Source of the DNA: Cacajao melanocephalus
Lineage: Eukaryota > Chordata > Mammalia > Primates > Pitheciidae
Length of the DNA: 64,000 bases
NCBI GenBank assembly: GCA_963573385.1
Contig: CAUYLG010034960.1
Location: 1 to 64,000 of the forward strand
Reading direction: 5' to 3'
The notes under the pieces are model-generated. The model was not told the origin of the DNA and ran no database searches. It saw only the letters and a program-made list of their open reading frames with translations. Below, piece after piece: positions 41,141 through 56,880 of this stretch. The position numbers and the translations under genes are program-made. Position 1 is the first letter of the stretch; the number at the start of each line of letters is the position of its first letter.

Positions 41141-41918
41141 TTGTCCAATATGTCCCATGTTCCCTGTTAGGAATGTCCTAGAAGCATTCAGACCAAGCAC
41201 CCCTGTGAACACTCTGGCTTATGTTGGGGAGAAACACTCCACACATCCGGTTGCTGTGCATGCCACAGATTCCACGTGGGCCCATGGGAGCAACGTAGGC
41301 ACTCCGTGAATCACACTCTCCTTCCCCGGGAAGCCTTGCTTCTTAACATCACTAAGGATCTGCACCTAAACTCTTCTGTTATTTACAGAAAAACAAACCT
41401 TGTTTCCAACTTTGTTACTGGCAGGGAAGACACGGAGGTAAAATGGTTTTATTTCTTATACATCTATAATTACTCAAAGCACAAATACTTTTATCTTCTG
41501 TCTCAAATTTTTTGAAAAGAACAGAAGAATTGATTACATGACTTGAAAGAATTTAAAATAGCTTTCAAAATTTTTAATACAATGAATAGTTTGGCTTTAA
41601 AAATGTTATGGGTTATCTTGAAATAGAGTTAGTTACATCTTAGTGTATGAACTTAAATGTATTTGAACTAGTGAAATATGTTTGAAGGCACACATTGTTT
41701 TTTCTGTCTTGCTTTATGTTACCTTGAAAATAGTCTGGAAATTAGATAGCTGTGCTGAGGTAGCTAATTCATGCTCTCCTGGCTAGGGTTCTTCCTATGA
41801 TAACCAACTTCATCTGGCCGAGTTGTAAACAATAAAACTAATGTCATGTTTCTTCCTTGCCTTAGGAGAGGGGACAATGACATAGCTGATGCCATTTGAT
41901 GATGTCTACGTAATTCTT

Positions 41919-42222
41919 TTCTTTCTTTTTCTTTTTTTGAGACAGAGACTCCCTCTGGAGCCCAGGATGGAGTGCAGTAGTGCGATCTTGGCTCACTGCA
42001 ACTTCTGCCTCCTGGGTTCAAGTGATTCATGTGCCTTAGCCTCCCTGAGTAGGTAGGACTACAGGCACACACCATCATGCCTAATTTTTTTTTGTATTTT
42101 TAGTAGAGACGAGGTTTCACCATGTTGGACTGGCTGATCTCAAACTCTTGATCTCAGGTGATCCACCTGCCTTGGCCTCTCTAAGTGCTCAGATGATAGG
42201 CTTGAGCCACCATGCCCAGCCT
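41919..42222 (-). mobile_element. Alu, full length
   Basis: Reverse-complement Alu from TTTTTTTGAGACAGAGACTC to CCACCATGCCCAGC. Target duplication CTACGTAATTCTT at 41906-41918 and CTATGTAATTCTT at 42223-42235. Confidence 0.96.
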
Positions 42223-42565
42223 CTATGTAATTCTTGATTGGATATATGTTTTACTTTGATTTTTCATTCTAACATCTGTGCTCCTTTTACTAACTTATCT
42301 GCCTCATTTGATTTTTCTGAAAAGATGGGCCATGTCATCAGTGAGATGGCTTAAGGATGGTTGTATTAAATAATGTATGTCTACCTATGTACTCCCCATA
42401 TGGATGCCATCCATCTCATATATAATGCTCAATGCCATATTCATTTTGGTTTGATTTTCCGATTTGTTCTCTGTGAAAAGCAGAGTTAGGATTATATGAG
42501 AACCAATAAAACTGTCTTAAGATGGTCTTCTGAATACTTACATTAATTTACTACCTATCCATCTA

Positions 42566-42858
42566 TTTTTAAAAATTAATTCATTTTTTGAGACGAGTCT
42601 TGCTCTGTCACCCAGGCTGGAGTGCAGTTGTGAAATCTTGGCTCATTGCAGCCTCTCAAGCAATTCTCCTGCCTCAGCCTCCTGAATAGCCGGGACTATA
42701 GGCATGGATCATCATGTCTGACTACTTTTTGTAGTTTTTAATAGAGATAGGGTTTTACCTTGTTGGTCAGGCTGGTCTCAAACTCCTGATCTCAAGTGAT
42801 CTGCCCCCCTCGGCTTCCCAAAGTTCTGGGATTACAGGCGTGAACCACTGTGCCCAAC
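42566..42858 (-). mobile_element. Alu, full length
   Basis: Reverse-complement Alu from TTTTTTGAGACGAGTCTTGC to AACCACTGTGCCCAA. Exact target duplication CCTATCCATCTA at 42554-42565 and 42859-42870. Confidence 0.97.
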
Positions 42859-43965
42859 CCTATCCATCTAGTATTAGGTTATTTGAAATAAACTTTTATT
42901 ATTTTGTTGGGCAAATTTCACAATATTTACATTTATTGGGAGATATTTTTCATGAGAAATGGCAGTGTTGTCCAGAGCCATTGGTGGGGTGGGGGGAATC
43001 AGCATCTAGGGTAGGGACTGAAATTGGGGTTGTTATTCTGGGGACCACCTAATGGAGTCCAGAGTGGGCCCATAGCTATTATCCTCTGTGGCTATCAAGT
43101 CAGTGCTGTGAGGTGAGGCAGGAGGAGAATGCATCATTAATATGCACTGCTACTTTCTTGGTTATGACACAATGAATAAAACACTCAACTCAGAACTAGA
43201 GAAAAGGATTCAAGTTCCAATAATGACAAGTCAAGTGACTGGCTTAAGGTCATTTTTGTTAGGTGTAGAGATGGGCATAGTATCTAATTTTCTGAAATTT
43301 AATCCAGTACTTTGTATACTGTATTCTAGTTACATATAATTTAGTTGTTGGAAGTGGATTTAACTTATGCTAATGCTACTTTACACATAATGTGATGAAA
43401 TAATGTCAACTTACAGTTTTACATGTACTCTTCAGTTTTCACTATGAATATTACATGTTTGTACATATATGTTACTGTAACGCTTTATAGGGAATATTAT
43501 GCATAGTGTGCTTATTAGACACTTTAAGTCTTTTTAAATATAATTCTGACCATATGCAATTTTTGACCTACTGTCCCAACTTCAGGACCTGGTCCAATTG
43601 TAAAACGTATTGTTGATGCCTAAAAAAAGGCCTAAGGATGGGTATCAGTAGATGTCCAAAATACCCCTTTAGTTGCAACTTTATTTGCATTTCTGATAAT
43701 ATGCTCTTTAAATCAAGGCAAAATACAACTCTTGCCTTCTAATATATTGCATTAGAGTTTATTTCAAGGCAGCGTTTTTGAATTTCAATTGATACAGGAA
43801 AGAAGAGCATGTACTGACTACTGAAGTTACTCTAAGGTCAGGTTTACAATTTGGAGATTTGGAGAAAAAAAGATAGTAGGTAAGAATGTAAATGTCATAC
43901 ATCTCTAATTTTTATGGGGTGGGGTGTAATTTATAACATGAGTTTGGAAGGAATAGTAAAGGGAA

Positions 43966-44235
43966 TTAATATTTATTGAGCATTATTATGCATGAATTAC
44001 AATCTTGGTGCTTCATAGTCATTAACTTGTTGATTGCTCAGAAAGCCAGGAGGCAGAACCAGATAGCCTGGGTGGAAGTCCTTAATCTCTTAGTCACCAG
44101 CCTTCAGAACTTGGCCAAGTTTCTCTGTCTTCAGGATCTCCCTCTGCACAAAACTGGGTGTTCCCAGCTCACAGATCCAATGAGATAACACATGTAAAAT
44201 TTAGCATAAGGCCTGGCAGGGAGCAAATACTAGGA
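43966..44235. repeat. MIR-like fragments, two orientations
   Basis: AATATTTATTGAGCATTATT and CATTAACTTG at 43966-44030 resemble a MIR 5' part on the plus strand. AACTTGGCCAAGTTTCTCTG, AATGAGATAACACATGTAAA and AGGCCTGGCAGGGAGCAAAT at 44110-44230 resemble a MIR on the minus strand. Confidence 0.55.
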
Positions 44236-44970
44236 AGGACAGCTGTTCCACCTGGCCAAGAAATCCTAGTGCTGGAAGGTGCCTCTAGGCTGCTTTTTCC
44301 AAGGTGCCTTGCCACTTCCTGGAGGTAGAGGAATTTAAGTGCAGAAGGCAAGTGCAGTCTGCAGTTGTTAAACCATTACTATGGAGGTCACTGGACATAC
44401 GGCACTTTTGTTTTTAGATGACAGACTGAGCCATTTTCCTGTTGCAAGAGCTCAACTCTGAAACTTAACAGGTTGTAATGATGATTCAATTAGGTGGAAT
44501 TACTGGGGATAGCAGAGATGTGATATTCCAGTTAAAAAAATACTCTTCAGATTACTGAAATTTAATTAAGTCTCTAAATATTCAACTCTAATATTTTACA
44601 GGAATCATACCGCTCTTTCTTAATTCTAAATGAGAATTTCGCTCCTTCTAAATAAAATTTTCAGCCAGATGGTACGATACTGAGGGCCAAGAAAGTGGTA
44701 ACATCATTCTTGGGATTTTTACTGCAAGTCATTGCTTTGATAATTGTTCTCAGCACAGGAATATTTAAGCAACTGACAATTTCAAATTTTGGGGACAGCC
44801 TGTGATTCTGCAAAGATTTCTCATTTAATGCAAAAATAAAACAAAAACACAAATTGTATATCAATAGGAAAAAATCTCTGTCTTAAATTGCATTCTCTGG
44901 ATAAATGTTTTGAGATGTATGTAGAAATTAAATATTCTAAATAAAGTATATTTTATGAGTGACCACGGCA

Positions 44971-45022
44971 GACACACACACACACATACACACACATGTG
45001 CACACACACATACACACTCACA
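44971..45022. repeat. interrupted (CA)n
   Basis: CACACA and TACACA words over about 50 bp with an internal ATGTGC. Confidence 0.95.
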
Positions 45023-45904
45023 CCTGTAAGCAGGAACACAGTAGCTGACAATCAAAATGTCCTTAATTTGCATAAAAGGAGGGTCAGCTGATTTCAAAAC
45101 TGATTAGGAGAGAAGGTGACAGACACTATTAAAAGAGACATTTTCGGAGGTAAATTAAAAATTGGAATTTTCTGAAAAACCAAAGAATTCCTTAGTTGTA
45201 CAATTTTCAGGTACTTTATCAAATATGTTATCAATTATATACAGCTTTAAATATTCTTTCAAATTTTGAATCAGAAACAAAACATGCCCTAAATTAAATT
45301 GTGTTTGCTTACACAGACCTTTTGTTTTTTCGAGAATGTCAAATGAAACGTTATTGTCATTTACTTTTATTTTATTCAGAACTGCTTACATTGTCTTTTG
45401 AATTTCTGTCAAGGCATTGGTTAGTACTTTAATTAATTAATTTATTTAATCGCCTTTGCAGGCATTCATCTTGCATAATATAGACATCAAAAAATGCTCC
45501 TGGTTCTTGAACCTCTTTCTATGGACTTACATTTGGGATGCGAAGATGTGAAGATGTTCATTTCCCATGAAACTTATCACAAATTGGACTACTACTGCCC
45601 TTTACTTTTCAATAAACTATATTGAAAATTACTATAGTAGAAACTCATATGAAAAGTGCTTGGTCTGTCTGGTGTTCTGAGTATGGTTCACATCTTTGGG
45701 TGCCCACCATTGTACAGGCTGGGACATTTCACTGTATCATAAGTTAGACCTGGGCTTAGCATGTTTGCCGTCTGGAGATCCTAACAGCTGGGGTGCCTTC
45801 TCCAAGGCAGTCTCTGAAACACGTAATGCTTCACAGGCAATTGTGATACAGAACACTTGTCCTCTAGGCCTCCTCATTCCCAACTCACATATACACTCAC
45901 CTCT

Positions 45905-46025
45905 CCTTCACTCACCCATTCATTCATTCATGGAACACATGCCAGCCAGGGGGGATCCGAGCTGTGTAAGCCTCTCTCCCTGCCACCAAGGAGCTGCCAG
46001 AACAGTGGAGGGGATGCACATGAAA
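45905..46025 (-). repeat. L2-like fragment
   Basis: CACCCATTCATTCATTCATG, GGAACACATGCCAGCC, CCCTGCCACCAAGGAGCT follow the antisense L2 3' end order. Confidence 0.6.
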
Positions 46026-46417
46026 CAGACTGCAGAAGTCATGGGGTGGGAACCTCCCTGAGCCATCACCAAGAGTGATGGGTAACACAGAGGGTGAAAC
46101 TGTAATTGCACTTTGGAGATTCCCATCTTCACGGGGGGCAGTCATGCACGACCTGGGCCTCAAATGAGCAGGACTGGAAGGGAGAGGTGGGCATGCTACA
46201 AACCATGTAAACACTGACAGGAAGGACGATGACACTTATGGACTGCTGCATGGGCAAGTATCCCAGGGAAGGTGGGGCAAGGCAGGGGGCCTGAATCCTG
46301 GTGCTGCAGCTGCTGTGGGTGGTCACATTCACTAGGTCCTGAGCAACCTTTGCTGGACCTGAAAGATTTTAAAATCAGAAACTTTTCTTTGGTGAAAGCA
46401 ATAACGAAAATAAAAAG

Positions 46418-46794
<377 letters not shown>

Positions 46795-49045
46795 TCAATG
46801 ATAATTAAATAAACACAATATCTATCTCCAGAGTTAGAGAAAGAGCACCAAAGCACCCCTCACCTTTAAAAGGCTGAGAGTCAAAATGGCTATTTTCCCA
46901 CCAAAACCCCAGAGCTATTTTCTCCTTGACCCTGTGTCTCTCTGCTGAATGCATCTTTTCCTTCTGATCAGCATCCCTCACCATGAATGAGCATTCGCCT
47001 TAGGCTGCCCACGACTGCATATGTCCACCCTGGCTGACAGATGCAGGGCTGTCTCTTGGGGGCTAATGCTATTTCTCCTTCTTTCTTTCTCCTTACACAA
47101 AACATATATTCTGAATTTTGTGCCACAAATAAAGGCATGTTGTAGGTAACATATTGTCCTTTACACACACTTTAGATTTCATCTAATTCAATTGAATCAG
47201 CGATGTGCTTTAAAAGCTCATTACATAAACAGGCCAACGTGAAATGAGAAGCTGGTGACAGTGCAGCCCCTACCTCATTAGTCAGTTAGATCACCGGCAA
47301 GTCCGCCTGCTGACAGGCCACGCCACAAAGGCCTGCTACAGAGATAGATCGCGCTCCTCTGTGAACAATGTATTACGGTTGATTCACAATCTAATGAAAG
47401 CCAGGCTTCCTTTTAGTAGTCCCACAACACGTTCATCCTTAGGCACTAAAAAGAAATTTAACTGCAATGCACTGACTTTTGTGGCTGCTTTCTACAGGGA
47501 GAGAAAGGATACAATGCCTTTTAAAGCCTCAGAAGTTTCCATTTTTAGTTATAAGAGCTAGATCCTCTGTGGACAGACACCTCTCTCATGCAGGACCCAA
47601 AAGACCCAAAAAGCTTTTGAGGCCACAGTAATACCTGGTCTTTCTCAGGGCAAAATGCAAGAGAATGTGTAAAGCTAGTGGGTGAAACTTCACAGTCTTC
47701 CATTCAAGACAGAGTGAGTCAGCATTCCATCTGCAGAATGCTGGGAATGTGTGTGGGGTTATGGCTTGCTGAGTGTCTTTATTCCACAATGTGTGTGATG
47801 CTCGCAGGTGGTGGATGTGCTCACAAAGACCAATGACACCGCCTCCCACACTCCTCGGCCTGCACTGTCTGTGCAGCTAAGCAGTCATATCACACTGTCC
47901 GCTGGAAACACAACTCATTGGCTGCGGTTGAGAAAAGCTGACACAAAGGGGCTCGCTGTATTAACGTGTGTAATACCAAAGGAGGTAACCACCCCGACAA
48001 TAAAAATCCATTTTTGTTACAGAGGCTGATCATTTTACGAAAGAATTCATACCAGAATGAAAACAAACAACAAGCAAACAAACAGACGCAATGGTTACAA
48101 GAGGTGTGTGATGTGAAGACCTCATTGTGGTTGATGGTGACCCTCTTCTCCAAGTGGCACCAGGAAAAAAAGGATGACAAAAGAGATAAGACAAAAAATC
48201 ACATGCAATGAGAGAAATTCAGAGCTGGGATAGTTAACGCAATCTTGTGGAACTTCTGATTCGATATTAACATTGTGGATGAAATGGAATTTGTCCTAAT
48301 GCAGTCGTCTCCAAGAGCACATTCAGGAGGATGACTAACGCCATGGCTCACTAGGTCAGGCCATGCTAGTGACATGAAGGTCATGGGACAGGGGTGGTTG
48401 GTGAGGAGCTTGCACCAGAATCAACAGCTGCTTTCTTCCCTGAGAAAGTTTGCTATGGAAACCATGGCAGTTGAATAAAACAATGCGCTCCGGGACGTAG
48501 TCATTTACAGTGTGGCTCACGCTTTCTTTCTCTCCCAGCCACTGACAACCAACATGAAAGTAACCAGCAGCCAGTCTGCCGCTATGGGCAACACCTGGGG
48601 TAGCACTGGCCTGGGAGTCAGTTGATTCAACAGCTTACTCCTTTGGCAAAGAAATTAAGATTTCTTGAGAATACATCTAGTTAGTGGGACAGAGAGGACA
48701 TGGACTTATTTCTGCCACCTCAGAGGACTATCTGCCACCTCATGCTTTGCTATTAAAAAAAAAGCAGTTTGAAAACATTTTTGCTAGGATGAAATGAGAG
48801 CATGCAGTCAGGGACATCAGTTCCACTATTTCTGTAGAGACCAGTCTTAGGACCTTGGTCAAGAGTCAAGGAAAAAAAAGAGACAACCACTTTATCTCTC
48901 TGAGATACAGAATTTGCTGTAAAAGTATTCAAAATGTGGATACAAATACTTCATTTTAAGAAAAGGGCTTTCAATTTAATTTTGAAAAAAGTTTCGTAAA
49001 ATTTGAGTCTTGGTGTCATAACACTGAGCATGAGTGAAGGGCTCA

Positions 49046-49570
<525 letters not shown>

Positions 49571-50624
49571 AGAGAAAGAAGTTTTTACTGGTCATGGAAA
49601 ATTTCAATTTTGTAGAGTTACTGTGTATAACTCTTGGCCTGTGTTTATTTGCTCCTTGGAAAAATGAATCTTGGGGACCTATCATTGTATTCCTTCTCAC
49701 CATGTCTTTGACACCTTCGTGAATGAATCCCAATTTTGAACAAATTAAGGGGTACAACAGAAAGTTGTAAAACACTGTCTATGGTGTGCGTTGAAGGTCC
49801 TTCCCTTTCCTCTGGAAGATCTGCTTAGTGATGTGGTATTGGGGTTTCTCACTTGCTTAGAATGACTTGGGACAAAAATAATCAAGATTCTTCTGCCTTT
49901 GGATGTCTTTCGTGGCTTTAGCTCTTCACACGTTCCAATTAAAAACCCCTGTGAACCAGAGGCTCTAGCCACAGAGGGCTGAAGCAATGCTGAAAAGAAA
50001 AATAAAATGTGCAGTTTAAAGCAACCTATTTCCGCTGAGTGTGTAATAAGTCAGGGAGCCACTGGGAGACAATTCCAATTACATCCCAGTTAGAGCTGAT
50101 GGGCGTGTGTTGGAAATGTGCTACAGACTAAGTGCATGGTGTAGAAGTAAGAGCTGTAAAACATTTTGCCACCCAAGAGTTCAGAACATAATCAGAGCTA
50201 ACAGATACACACACTGAAGGAAGCTTGCAACACAAGGCAGCAGGTAAGCAGGTGTCTTCTGAGAAGCAGAGATACATAGCGACACAGGGGTCAGAGGGAA
50301 AGACTCCTTTAGATTAAAAAATGTTTTTGGATTGACAATTTTGAGATCACGGCAGAACTACAGAAAGCCAGTTCTGTGGACGTTTGCAAAGGTCTGCATG
50401 GCACACAAGCAATAAGAAAGCAGAAGTAGTGAATATGAACTCATTTTGGGGAGTTTGGAAGTAATAGGAAGAGATGCCTTAAAGATAAAGGGTAGATTGG
50501 GGAAGGGCAGGACCCAGGGGAAGCTGGCTTCCTTTTTTTATAAAGGAAGAGGAAGTTCTGAGTAGTCCCATGACGTAGTTAAGTTGATGGATATTTGAGT
50601 TTTTTTCTGTCCAAGTTCACATTC

Positions 50625-50765
50625 TGGTTCTATCACTTGTTAGTTGTGTGTTTTGTTTTTTGTGGGGGTTACTTATCTGTGACTCAATTTCTCTTTATAT
50701 ATATATAATGGGACAATAGAATATGTATCATAGGGTTGTTATGAAAACAATGTGCTCAGTAAATA
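50625..50765 (-). repeat. MIR
   Basis: Antisense MIR: TGGTTCTATCACTTGTTAGT, TGTGACTCAATTTCTC, ATAGGGTTGTTATGAAAAC, GTGCTCAGTAAAT. A short ATAT run sits inside. Confidence 0.75.
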
Positions 50766-51386
50766 TAAGAAATTATAATCATAATATAATTACCATTAAG
50801 TGTTTTTAAACAGGGGGAAGCAAATGGGAGAAATTTAACAACAACAACAAAAGGTAAGTTTGAAGGAACAATGCATGTCCTGGCAGAAACTGAAGAGGGC
50901 AGAAGATGCAGGCAGCAGAGTGAGTGGGGCATAGAAAGGAACAAATGTCTCTGGGATGGCAGGAGGGCAGAGTGAGGCTTATTGGTTGAGGGAAGCCAGG
51001 TGAGGGCAGATGCAGGTAAATTCACTGGCTGAAAGAAGCAGGTTGAAACCTGATTGTTGGTTTTCTCAACATTATGACAATAAGCCAAGCAGGAAATCAG
51101 AATGGGAACTTGAAGGAGAGAGTTATGGGCTTTAGCAACAAAACAAAGGCTTGGAAAATGGCTATGGTCTAGGGAAACAGAGTGCCCTGTGTCTTGGAGC
51201 ACTAAGGCGCTCTATCAAGGTGCCCCCGACCGGGGGGTCAGTGCTCTAAGATGCAGGGATTGCTACTCCAGGAGAATAATGGGACGCCACAGTTCCTCCC
51301 ACGCACTGAGGATGAAGCAGAAAGCTGATTCCGCAGATCGGGGTCTGGTAGGACTAGGAGAGAATGAAGCTATAAGAATGCCAAGA

Positions 51387-51671
<285 letters not shown>

Positions 51672-53143
51672 AATGCCAAGAAACGAAGCTGATTCTCCGG
51701 AATATATAGTTCATTACTTTGTGGTTTAGAAATATGAGTTTGAAGGGAAATGGGGATATTGCAGCCTCGATTTTCCTGATAAGATATATTCATAATTAAA
51801 ACAAAGGTGTTAAAAGGCAGGAACCGTGGAGAGAGAGGAGGTGGGAGTTAGGTCTCTGGGCTGCACGTTCCCTGTACCCCTCATTCACACATTTGCCGAT
51901 GCTGTCCCCTCCTGTCCTCTGCTTTCTCCACGATTGCCCTCTTGGGGATCTCCGAGTCCCTCACTCTGATGCCCCACTCCCACCCCACCTCTATGCCTGG
52001 TGACAGTTTCTATTTAGTCCCTAAACATTAATTCTGGTCTCTATTGTACTCTTTAAAAGGGACATGGCCCCAGTGCGCACTTCACACCGTTCACCCGCCC
52101 TAGTAATGTTCTGCTCCCAGATGGCACCTTGCCATCCTCCTCAGGCTTTTGTTCTGCATACTCCCAATGCGTCCTGTGTCCCAGTCATGTCCACAACACA
52201 CGAGACCCCTGGGCAGACCAGAGCCTTTGCCCTGGTGCTTTCTTCTCCCTCCATCAGGGTTTCCTGCCCATGCCTGTGGGCCTCCCGCTGCAGTTTATCC
52301 CTGCCTGGGCCTGGGGACCTGTCCTTGTAGTGTGCGCATACTTTTGCATGTCCGTCTTTGCATGTCTCTGGTCACCCAGCATACTCTACATGGCATCGGG
52401 ACCTGAGCCCAGGCGAGTCCTTGCTTTGAAGGGGTAAAGCAATTTGTAGATGCTGAAATGCTGAGCGTGCATCCCTTCCTCAGTAGGTCTGGGGACAGCT
52501 GGCAGTCTGGAGTGCTGCAGCCTCTTAGATCTATTAATTCCAAAAGCACAAAGGCTCTGCTAGAACTGAAGTTAATGTCCAGAACAGGGGCTGAGGGAGA
52601 GGCTGGCATCCAGCTAATGGTGATAATTATTGCTAAGGCTCTGTGCCCAATTTCTTGCTCACGGGGTCAAGCTCTTAGGCAGGAAACTTTGAAAATCAAA
52701 CTCAATAAAAACTCATGGGTTGGATTTCCCTCACACACTTATAATTCTGTGCTCATTGAAAAGCACACGGTTTTCTGTAAAAATCCTTCTTGAAAAATGA
52801 TTTTCAAGTCTGACAGCTATACTGATGCTGGGTTACTTTAATTTAGTTACACTTAACTGAAGTTAACAAGAAGCCAGTTTGTTAGGAATTGGAGGCAATG
52901 TCAGGGACACTGCCCCATCCTCAATCCTTTGGGCTGCCTGGGGTGTGACCTTTGGTGTGGTCCTCTCAGGAAGATGGCAGGAAAGAATTGCAGCCCTGAT
53001 TTTCCAGTTGAGATGTATTCATAATTAAAGGTGCTAGCAAAGTGTTTACAAGAATGTCCTCAATTCTGTCAGAAAGCATAAATTCTATAATGTAATCATG
53101 ATTTGGGAATAACTTGCTTTCTCAATCTGGTCTGGTATTTTAT

Positions 53144-53443
53144 TTTATTTTATTTTTCTTGAGACAGGGTCTCACTCTGTTGCCCAGGTTGGAGTGCAGT
53201 GGCACGATCTTATTCACTGTAACCTCTACCGCCTGCGTTCATGCAATTCTCCTGCTTCAATCTCCCAAGTATCTGGGACTACAGCATGTGCCACCATGCC
53301 TAGCTGATTTTTTGTATTTTTAGTAGAGATGGGGTTTCGCCACGTTGCCCAGGCTAGTCTCAAACTCCTGGCTTCAAGCAATCTGCCCCACTCAGTCTCC
53401 CAAAGCGCTGGGATTACAGGTGTGAGCCACCATGCCAGGCCCA
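53144..53443 (-). mobile_element. Alu, full length
   Basis: Reverse-complement Alu with a TTTTA-type tail, from CTTGAGACAGGGTCTCACTC to CCACCATGCCAGGCCC. Target duplication GGTCTGGTATTTTAT at 53129-53143 and 53444-53458. Confidence 0.97.
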
Positions 53444-54176
53444 GGTCTGGTATTTTATGAAGGTCTCCACTGAGAAAGAAGAGGGGGCACAGTTCTTTTC
53501 TCCAGGACAGACTTGACCATTTTTAAGCATGTAACAGCTTTATTATTTAGCCTGCCAATGCTGCAGTAATTTGTCAGTAATGTATTTATTATTCTGCCTG
53601 TTCCCTGAAGTGAAAGCATTTGGATCTCTCCTCTTTAAAAAAAGTGATGAAAAAAGTCCAGACAAACACACACAAAAAAATCTAACTTATACACACACAC
53701 ATTAGGGCTGTGCTTTGTATCATTAGGAAGGTTTTTTGTTTGCTTGTGTTTTACAAAGGGCACTAAATTTTCTACTACATTACTAAAACATTACTTTCAA
53801 AAGTTTTAAATTGTAAAAAATGTGCCTTCTTTAAGAATTTTATTGCTTTCTGTATAACTCCTGAGCTGTAGTTTTTTTCATAGGTTCTCATCTCATTGCC
53901 AATGATGCTGATAAAATTACAATCCAAAGCAGATTGAGTTCCCAATGCAAAATGTATGAAGGAGAAATCATTGGGTATATCCTCTTATTTAACTAAATTT
54001 GAAAACTGTGTTGACATTGGACATTTAAGAATTTACTTACATGGTTTCAAATGTAATATACAGAGAAAGCAGAATTGGCTTCCTTACCCTGTACTCCCAA
54101 CCCTGCATATTTAGCTTATTTCCTGGGGAAGGAGAAGGCTAGAGGTAAAAGATTAACAATGAAAGTTATTTTCCAA

Positions 54177-54540
<364 letters not shown>

Positions 54541-55214
54541 TCAAAACTGGTTAAACTGTAAAACTGTAATAAGCAAAGACCATCTTTATAATTTCTATTA
54601 TACATACAAAGGTAAAAGGCAAGGGAATTAATTCTGTTTGGCTGAAAACAGAGGAATGACAGGCACCTCCTGACTGCAAAATGCATGGATCTCTGCTTTG
54701 CTTCTTTGTACTCGTCCTTCTGGCTGCACACTGGCTCTGCCTCTGTCCCTCCTCAGCTGGACAGCCTCCTAACTGCCCAGCAGCTCCTGTGTCCCTCTGA
54801 GAGCTGGGACTCAAGCCTCGGTGCTCCATTCTGCTCTTAAAATACTCTCTTTCCTGTCTCAATGTCTTGGCTTCAACCAGCATCTTGGGGCCTCAACATT
54901 AATTGATTTGGGCTCAATTGCCCCAGTGGGAACCACTCTCACGTTTTTGCCTCTGGTTCTGATAGGGAGATTTGCCTTCTATAAGCCACATCCTAAACTA
55001 GGCAAAGACTGGGATACAAAAGTAAAACAAAACAAAACAAAAAAACCAACTTTTTTTTTAAAAAGTGAGGAACAGCTGCATAATTCTACAAACATGTGTT
55101 TGTCTTCTACAGGAGTTGGGTGGGTGAGAGGCATGCTCTGTGTTGGACAAAGGGAACCAAAACAGTGTTTAGCAAAAATCAAAATACAACAAAGAATAGC
55201 TGTTGCCTAGATGG

Positions 55215-55520
55215 GGAAAGGCTGAAGTCATGTAATAACTATTTATTAAATAAATGTCTCATTTATTTAACCTACTTATTTAATTAGTTAGCACCGAACA
55301 CCATTCTAGGTGCCTGGGATACAGCAGTTGGAGAGCAGAGCAGGCAATCCCACCTCTCCTGGTCAAAACAGACCATAAGGAAAATGAATCAACAACTCAT
55401 ACAGTATCCTGGGTGGTGATATATATGACTGTTAGAAGGAGAGTGGTAAGGAGGTGACCCACTGGAGTGAGCAGTGGGTTGAATTTTAACAGGGTGGTCA
55501 GGATCAGATTCTTGGAGGAT
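55215..55520 (-). repeat. L2-like fragment
   Basis: AACACCATTCTAGGTGCCTG, GGATACAGCAGTTGGAGAGC and later AACAGGGTGGTCAGGATCAG follow the antisense L2 pattern. The left edge carries ATTTATTAAATAAATG. Confidence 0.65.
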
Positions 55521-56775
55521 AATATTTGAAAGTGGTAAGGGAAGAGAGGAAGAACATTTCAGAACATTCAAGAACTATTCCAGAACATTTGAAGATAGCA
55601 GACAGGACTATACCGTATGTATGAGGGACAGCAAAAAGGCTAATAACTTTTGTCAGGTTTACTTTCCAAAGTTTCTGCAAACCCAGGATGCAGGAGAATG
55701 ACAAAAATCTAAAGAAGCCAATCACTGAAGGCCTGTTTGGGTGTGGGGCGTGCTCAGCTCTTCTTGCTAAGTGCACGCTGTGTATTTGACTCTTACTGAA
55801 GAACACATTGATGTCACCCTCTGCCCTAATAGCACAGCTATCCCTATGTTTGTTTCACATGCTCCTGGCTTTTATTCCTTCTGTCCTCATTCCATCCTCT
55901 CACCCTCTGCCCAACCTCAGCACATAGAAAACTTTTCTCCCAGATCACAGCTGCTGCCCCCGAAATGGGAGGACAGATGAGGCAAGGACTTAACTCAGTG
56001 CCAGATTCATTGGAAACCCAGCAACTCTGCATCGTGACCCTTCCATAATCCACACCTTCCGTTCTCTGATGGTCTGTGAAATTCAGTGGTGTTTCAACGA
56101 GTGAGCACCCACTAATGGAAGCTGCACGTTCTATGCACAGATTTATAGTGAAAATAATGAAGGGAGTAGCCACTCCGAACCCAATCACAAGGCACTAAGT
56201 GACTCACGACCTGCAGGGGGCAGCTGCTAATGGGGAGGCTGGTCTGCAGCAAGGGCCAGCTGTGAATGCCACGTGTCTTGTGGCTGATTCGCGTCAAAGA
56301 GACACACTTCAAGTCCATTAACAGTTGACCTCGTTAACTCCGACTGTGTCTCCACTGACTCCCTTTACTGCCCCTTTACTGCAGGGGCTGCTGGTGCTAC
56401 GAGCGGTTGGGGAAGCCGAGAAGACTGTGCTGAATGCTGTGGTCTTGGCTTCATGGCTGTTCTCCGAGGTCAAGTGTATTAAAGTGGTATGATTATGCTT
56501 TGTGCACTTTCACATGCAAATAAACTCAGCATTTTGGGATTGGAGCAACGTGATTTCCCAACATTAGGTAGGGACACTATGCCAATGGTAGCAGTCCCTT
56601 CCTCACTAACCTTTGCAGTAGATACAGCAGAAATCTAAAACTCAAATTCCCATGGTGGCCAGATTTCATCAGAGATCCATAAACTTTTCTGTAAAGACTC
56701 AGACAGTACAAATTTTGAGCTTTATGCGCCCATGTTATTCTTTCTTTAAAAAAAAACAAAAACAAAAACATACAT

Positions 56776-56880
56776 AGGCTGGGCTTGGTGGCTAATGCCT
56801 ATAATCCCAGCACTTTGGGAGGCCTAGCTGGCCAGATCACCTGAGGTCAGGAGTTAGAGACCAGCCTGACCAACATGGAC
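56776..56880 (+). mobile_element. Alu 5' fragment, 3' truncated
   Basis: From GGCTGGGCTTGGTGGCTAAT to GACCAACATGGAC, then unrelated sequence. The right arm and A tail are absent. Confidence 0.93.
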
